This document shows positions 59,461-64,000 of a DNA stretch of 64,000 nucleotides, piece by piece (position 1 is the first letter of the stretch; each line of letters opens with the position of its first letter). Origin of the DNA: Semisulcospira habei (lineage: Eukaryota > Mollusca > Gastropoda > Semisulcospiridae). The notes under the pieces were generated by a model. That model did no database searches. It was not told where the DNA came from and was given only the letters and a program-made list of their open reading frames with translations. The translations under genes and the position numbers were made by a program. The stretch covers positions 162,120,760-162,184,759 of the forward strand of contig BTPG01000003.1 of NCBI GenBank assembly GCA_036245525.1, written 5' to 3'.

Positions 59461-59585
59461 TGGGGAGGGGGGGGGGGCGCGTCGGGGGGTGGGGGGGGGG
59501 GGGTGGGCGCCGACGTCGGCCGCTGCCTCTGCCCGCGCCACATATGTGCGCAGACCGACTGCAGCAGTCTCGGCCCGAAAGTCGA
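59461..59585. mobile_element. Pal-G remnant beside G-run
   Basis: A G-run (59461-59506) is followed by GCGCCGACGTCGGCCGCTGC and GCCCGCGCCACATATGTGCG, then AGTCTCGGCCCGAAAGTC. The palindrome is imperfect and its outer left end is replaced by the G-run. Confidence 0.5.
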
Positions 59586-59948
59586 CTTCCTTATATACTT
59601 TGCAAAGACACAGCGCCCGCTGACCTTTTCAGCAAGAACACCCACAAACACCGCAACAAACGGCAACTGAACTGGGTTACGACTGGCACCAGACGACCGG
59701 GGCAGAGGGCAAGCGTTTAAATACAGTTTTGGCCATCGAAATACAGTTACGCTTACCCTGCTACTGTCTAGACTCAAAGCCATAAACCAGCTCCTCGTAT
59801 CTGCAAAAGGCATGGATTCCAATGTGCCCTTTCATTCAAAAACATAGTTCTTCCTGTCTAGGCGGAGTCGTGGAAAATTCATCTTCAAACATAGATGATT
59901 CTCAGAAGCCGCAACAGCCAAAATGCAGCTAATACCGTACTGTCCTTA

Positions 59949-60162
59949 TTAACACATTCTACCCCAGAACCGAAACCCCCAAATTTTGAAGTTGCCCTCT
60001 GAAGGACTGTACTACAATTCTAGAGACAGATCGAGCATGATAGTTCAAGGGTGGTGCCAGAATAGCTTGGCGCCTATGGGCGCCAAGCTATTCTGGCACC
60101 ACCCTTGTACTATCAAGGTCGATCCATGTCTTGCTGTGCTGTGTCGGGGCTGAATGAGTTAA
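59949..60162. mobile_element. Pal-E MITE (A-type core)
   Basis: TTAACACATTCTACCCCAG to GGGGCTGAATGAGTTAA, TTAA intact. The arms GATCGAGCATGATAGTTCAA and TTGTACTATCAAGGTCGATC enclose GGTGCCAGAATAGCTTGGCG. Confidence 0.9.
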
Positions 60163-60179
60163 AGTCAGTCAGAACTCAA

Positions 60180-60361
60180 CTACAAGAGTCATAGATCTTC
60201 ATGGGTCGATTCTCATACGCTGATTTCTCAGACTGAGCCCCTCCAGCGAAAATGCAGTTACTACTTTACTGTCTAGACTCAGCTGGACCTCATATGCAAG
60301 AGGCATACATTCTCATAAGCCTCTACAGTTGCAGGGGCTCATGAGAATCTACGCCTCTTGC
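60180..60361. mobile_element. Pal-C cores, one broken and one intact
   Basis: CAAGAGTCATAGATCTTCAT (60183) is a broken left half. AGAGGCATACATTCTCATAA / CTCATGAGAATCTACGCCTC (60297-60361) is a complete core. The intervening GCAGTTACTACTTTACTGTC and TAGACTCA recur in similar form at 59745-59775. Confidence 0.6.
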
Positions 60362-60644
60362 CAACTGCTGGAGTACTTATTACTCCCGCTGGTACACAGC
60401 GGCCTTCGCTGTCCCTCAGAGAAAAGAAGTGATGGGAAAATGAACGTGCGACTTGCCTGTCCTCGTCAATACTACATGCGTGCGAGCGTGGCGTGTTGCG
60501 TGGATGATCCCAGGAGGTGAGGTCTCCCAGGTCCCTTTCCTGCCACACTATCGGACCATTTTCCATCCTCGTGTCATTCGCGTTGACAGCGGTATTGATG
60601 CGGTGACATGGCTTTCCGCGCTAACTGTTTCTTTTTATTTCCCC

Positions 60645-60661
60645 CATTTTTTTTTTTTTTT

Positions 60662-60692
<31 letters not shown>

Positions 60693-60693
60693 G
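60645..60693. repeat. Poly-T then poly-G
   Basis: A T run of about 25 is followed by a G run of about 22, just before a tRNA-derived SINE on the minus strand. Confidence 0.9.
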
Positions 60694-60716
60694 AGCAGTA
60701 TCTATAATAGCGAACG

Positions 60717-60876
60717 TTAAAGATTGAAGGCTCAACGTCTCTTGCCACCACTAAGGTAATTCAAAGACAGGGCACCCTAATAGGGTCGGAATAAATTCTG
60801 ACCCCAGCTGGATTCGAACCCGCGACCTTTTGGCCCAGAGTCGAACGCTCGACCACCGAGCCACCCAGCTCCCCAC
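60717..60876 (-). mobile_element. tRNA-derived SINE, second copy
   Basis: The minus strand has a tRNA-like head with GTGGCTCGGTGGTCGAGCG (A box region), CGTTCGACTCTGGGCCAAAA and B box GCGGGTTCGAATCC. The body GGTGCCCTGTCTTTGAATTA and tail GAGACGTTGAGCC match the copy at 33797. No target duplication was identified. Confidence 0.7.
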
Positions 60877-60921
60877 AGAAGCTAGTAGCAGGTAAACTGG
60901 TCTCCCTGGGACAGTTCAAGC

Positions 60922-61128
60922 CAGGTAAGCAAGAGGTCATCGGGCTGTCGTTATGGGTCGCATCTTTGCGGTCATGTCTTCTCGTTTCTCACTTCTGAGT
61001 TCTCAATTCAGTTTTGGGAAGCTGACCAGGAAGGGAAAGCTCAAGCCAAGGTCCTCGAGCCGACGTCGGTCATAGTTGGCCCTCGGGCCCACTGCGATCG
61101 ACGTCGGCCCGAGGACCTTCTACGTTCT
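60922..61128. mobile_element. Pal-G copies, one partial and one complete
   Basis: CCAGGTAAGCAAGAGGTCAT (60922) is a left end. A complete palindrome at about 61045-61128 runs from CCAAGGTCCTCGAGCCGACG to CGTCGGCCCGAGGACCTTC, with TTGGCCCTCGGGCCCACTG between. Confidence 0.65.
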
Positions 61129-61168
61129 AGGAGAGAAGCACGGTTGTCGATAAACAATCTTAAACAAT

Positions 61169-61380
61169 CAAACCATTCAGCCCTGACGCACTACAGCAGG
61201 AGATGGGTCGACCATGATAATTCAAGGTAGTGCCAGATTAGCTTGGCGCCTGTCGGCGACAAGCTAATCTGGCACTGCCCTTGAATTATCATGGTCGATC
61301 CATCTCCTGCGTCAGGTACAGAGTCGTTAGATGACGCCTCCAAAATTTGGGAAATACGGCCGTCGGGCTGAATGAGTTAA
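61169..61380. mobile_element. Pal-E MITE
   Basis: TCAAACCATTCAGCCCTGAC to CGTCGGGCTGAATGAGTTAA. The arms GGAGATGGGTCGACCATGAT and ATCATGGTCGATCCATCTCC, core as at 58869. The left TTAA has decayed. Confidence 0.85.
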
Positions 61381-61508
61381 ACTCGACACTACCCTGCCGC
61401 TGTCCCTTCCAGGAGTCAAGCAAAACAGTCCATACCTCGGCCCACCCATCTACGGCGATGCTTGCAAAGAACTCAGCAGAACACAAACATTTCGGCTATC
61501 TGTTAGGA

Positions 61509-61888
61509 TTGATTGTACATTGCTTAACGTCCCGACAGCAACAAGACTTTCTCAGGACATGCCTGCATTGCTTGTGAAAAAAACAACTAAACAGAACATT
61601 GAATGTATGTCGCCAGCCGGTTCAATACGTTAAATAAACCTAATACATGGGGCCTAAATAAAGCTAAGACCATTTAGCAACACACATCCAATATCAAGAT
61701 CTACTCGCAGCGCAGACAGTAGGGAGAGTTTTAAAAAGGCAAATACAGGTGAATGGACCAAGGGTAGACAGAAACACATGCCCCAGAATAGAGGGGAAAA
61801 CTCACCCTGTGGGGCTGACCAGGGTGACCCTGGGAACTAAAAAGTAGTTAACCCCACCCACGTCCCCCAGCGCAGACCAGGGTGGGGG
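61509..61888 (-). mobile_element. SINE-J copy 11 with target duplication
   Basis: TTGATTGTACATTGCTTAAC to GCGCAGACCAGGGTGGGGG, flanked by CGGCTATCTGTTAGGA at 61493-61508 and 61889-61904. It has no adjoining (GA)n. Confidence 0.95.
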
Positions 61889-62261
61889 CGGCTATCTGTT
61901 AGGAAAGGTCGTTGGAATGACTACGAAAAATGACGGCTAGGAAACCACCTCCTGTTTCATTGCTTTGCAGATTATACAGCGAAGGTCATCGTCAGTCATC
62001 AGACGAAACTGTAAAGTCGGGAGGCACTGAACTGATTAACTGAATTGCGGCTCATTGATTGATTGGCGGTGTGAGAAGGTGTGAGGTGCTTAGGTAACAC
62101 TACTTAAGATTCCTCGCAAGAAAACATGAGAAAAGCAAGGTGGTGTGGAGTGGGAGCTGGGATTGATGGGTCACAAAATACTACGCAGCAAAGCTCGACG
62201 GCAAAAACAGGGTCGGCATATGGCATGTGGTATTTTAAGTGGTACCACAGGCGGAGGTTAA

Positions 62262-62440
62262 CATAAGAATGATATGAAATTCACTTAACCTCGAGTGAGT
62301 GAGTGAGTGAGTGAGTGAGTGAGTGAGTGAGTGAGTGAGTGAGTGAAAGAGTGATATTCAGTTAGTTATTTTGGTTTAACACCGACGGGCCTCATATGAG
62401 GTAAAGTGAATTTCTAATCATTCTCATGTCAGAATCATTA
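62262..62440. repeat. Inverted repeat around (GAGT)n and a SINE tail
   Basis: AAGAATGATATGAAATTCAC (62264) and its partner GTGAATTTCTAATCATTCTC (62407) flank a (GAGT)n array (62296-62345). TCAGTTAGTTATTTTGGTTT at 62358 is the reverse of the SINE tail seen at 8048. Confidence 0.65.
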
Positions 62441-63187
62441 TTTGGTACTGGTCACAATGCAGGGGTGTCATGAAACAAGATTTAACACAATTTGTATTTT
62501 ATTATGAAAACCTTGAACATGGATGCCAGCTACAAAGAAGAGATCAAACAATCTACAGTAGCATAGATTATATATCAAAGCTGGATAGAGTGGTGAAATC
62601 TGGGGGGAAAAAACTGAAATCGCTTTTAAAAAAAGGCGCCCGAAAAGAGGAAATCAGATACCTTACTCTGAAAGGTGTGCTGTGCGCATTGAATGGAGCT
62701 TCGGTGCAGTAGATAGATAGATAGAACATGAAAAATGAAACATATGCTAAAAGCCAATAAATCTGTCTGCTTTATATCTCCGTGAATTTTGTGTGCGAAT
62801 TCCGGGTTTCTAACGTTTCAACCGGTGTCAAATATCCGATGTCAACAAAAAGATCGTTTGCAAGCGTTGGTAAATCGTACGGTAAATGTTCGTACAAATC
62901 AAAAGTGCAGACCAATAACATCAGAAACGGACCAATTTACAGGGGAGGGGGGGGGCGGAACCTCTGCACCCCCCTCCCCTCCGCAGATCCGCCCCTGCTA
63001 AGAGCTTTAATCTCATGTTTAGCGATGTCGAGAACGTCTCTTTTTTGTGCAGAAAGTATAGTACATCATACTAATTATGTATTTAAAAAAAAAAAAAAAC
63101 TATAACGGCTGGTCACCACCCGACTGCTACTGCAAGGTGTTTCCTGGAGGGCACGGTGCATTGCTAAGATGCTTTCTCAAGGCCACG
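62441..63187. other. No gene supported; G/C-rich remnant near 62945
   Basis: The 80-aa frame at 62470-62712 is lysine-rich and matches nothing I recognise. GGGGCGGAACCTCTGCACC with GCAGATCCGCCCCTGC (62950-62999) resembles the hAT-like ends at 10333, in a worn form. Confidence 0.4.
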
Positions 63188-63277
63188 TGGGCCGTTCAAT
63201 CCCGGTTCGAAAGTGTAAACGCACCAACCCGGGTGTAACCCGAGTTGAACTCTGCTCGGGTTGAACCCTGGTGTAAA
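63188..63277. repeat. Possible short MITE with GGCCGTT ends
   Basis: GGGCCGTTCAATCCCGG and GTGTAAACGGCC are imperfect mirror ends, and GGTGTAACCCGAG / CTCGGGTTGAACCC form an inner inverted repeat. No clear target duplication is seen. Confidence 0.35.
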
Positions 63278-63583
63278 CGGCCTCTGAAAAATTGCCGGCG
63301 AGTCACATGAAGCGCTAGAATCCTAAAATAACCACTGTGGTGCACTAATCATAGATATTTTTCTAAACTTAGTTAGGTTGCACTATCTTTCATCATTGCA
63401 TTGTAACTCTAACAACAACACTGAGGCGCACTTTTATCGATATTTTTTAAAAACTGAGTTATATTATACTACCTTTAATCATCGTCTTGCCACACGGTGT
63501 CACATGAAACGCGGTAACTCACTTCACAGACACCTTCATATTTCCCAATTGACAATGTAACAATTGATAACATACATGAACAA

Positions 63584-63655
63584 TTGATTGATTGTACATT
63601 GCTTAACGTCCCGACAGCAACAAGACTTTCTCAGGACGTGCCTGCACTGCTTGTG

Positions 63656-63686
<31 letters not shown>

Positions 63687-63983
63687 AGAATATTGAATGT
63701 ATGTCGCCAGCCGGTCCAATACGTTAAATAAACCTACAACATGGGGCATAAATAAAGTTAAGACCATTTAGCAACACACATCCAACATCAAGAGCTACAG
63801 ACAGCGCAGACAGTAGGGAGAGTTTATAAAAGGAAAATACAGGTGAATGGACCAAGGGTAGACAGAAACATATGCCCCGGAGTAGAAGGGAAACCCACCC
63901 TGTGGGGCTGACCAGGGTGACCCTGGGAACTAAAAAGTAGTTAACCCCCACCCAAGTCCCCCAGGGCAGACCCGGGTGGGGGG
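63584..63983 (-). mobile_element. SINE-J copy 12 with target duplication
   Basis: TTGATTGATTGTACATTGCT to CAGACCCGGGTGGGGGG, with an internal A-run of about 24. It is flanked by ACATACATGAACAA at 63570-63583 and 63984-63997. Full length. Confidence 0.95.
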
Positions 63984-64000
63984 ACATACATGAACAAATG

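Noticed and set aside
62470..62712. 80-aa lysine-rich plus frame
   Set aside because: No recognisable family. It ends beside short (ATAG)n sequence and has no supporting signals.

Overview
This window looks like non-genic, repeat-saturated DNA from a metazoan, most likely a marine mollusc (inference). The grounds are non-LTR retrotransposon pseudogenes of animal type, tRNA-derived SINEs, very long (GA)n, (CA)n and (CATA)n microsatellites, and dozens of short transposons. I see no host protein-coding gene I would defend, no rRNA, no functional tRNA and no CRISPR. Nearly all the open frames are low-complexity (SL/RE repeats) or transposon remnants.

Layout. 1-2724 is the right part of a large terminal-inverted-repeat (TIR) element. 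Its fuller copy is at 38697-43241, with arms of about 1.1 kb enclosing an antisense, decayed retrotransposon. 2.8-21 kb is a field of palindromic miniature elements (MITEs), microsatellites and a 1.3 kb repeat (4945-6225) whose inverted partner is at 53960-55300. 21.5-24.5 kb holds an APE-type LINE on the minus strand with an 807-codon reverse transcriptase frame. 24.5-38.3 kb is more MITEs, a repeat of about 160-bp monomers (26948-27939, second copy 52777-53778), a Harbinger-type MITE (29427-29920) and a hairpin-ended 1.1 kb repeat (Pal-I). 43.3-46.3 kb is a second, plus-strand LINE split by a SINE insertion. 47.8-50.3 kb is a CR1/Jockey-like LINE on the minus strand, also split by a SINE. 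Its 5' part is tandemly triplicated together with a SINE and (GA)n tracts (50035-52245). 55.4-64 kb returns to palindromic MITEs and SINEs.

Repeat family names are mine. Pal-A, -B, -C, -E and -F are short elements that normally start TTAACCC or TTAACTC and end in the reverse complement, with TTAA at each edge. This is the signature expected of piggyBac-type MITEs (inference; no transposase is visible). Pal-A centres on TGTCGGTAGCG, Pal-B on CGCATCCGGAT, Pal-C on ATCCTCATGAGCCCCCGC, and Pal-E and Pal-F on GGTAGTGCCAGA. Pal-D has the Pal-C core in a different outer shell. Pal-G is a GC-rich hairpin with CCCAGTAAGCAAAAGG ends. Pal-H is a small GATCTGGCGT hairpin. SINE-J is a roughly 390 bp element whose 3' end reads (on minus) GGACGTTAAGCAATGTACAA followed by (TCAA)n. 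It is present about 12 times, always in the same orientation and usually beside (GA)n. The most unusual aspect is modularity: the same palindromic core occurs inside different TTAA-bounded shells, and neighbouring elements often share one TTAA.
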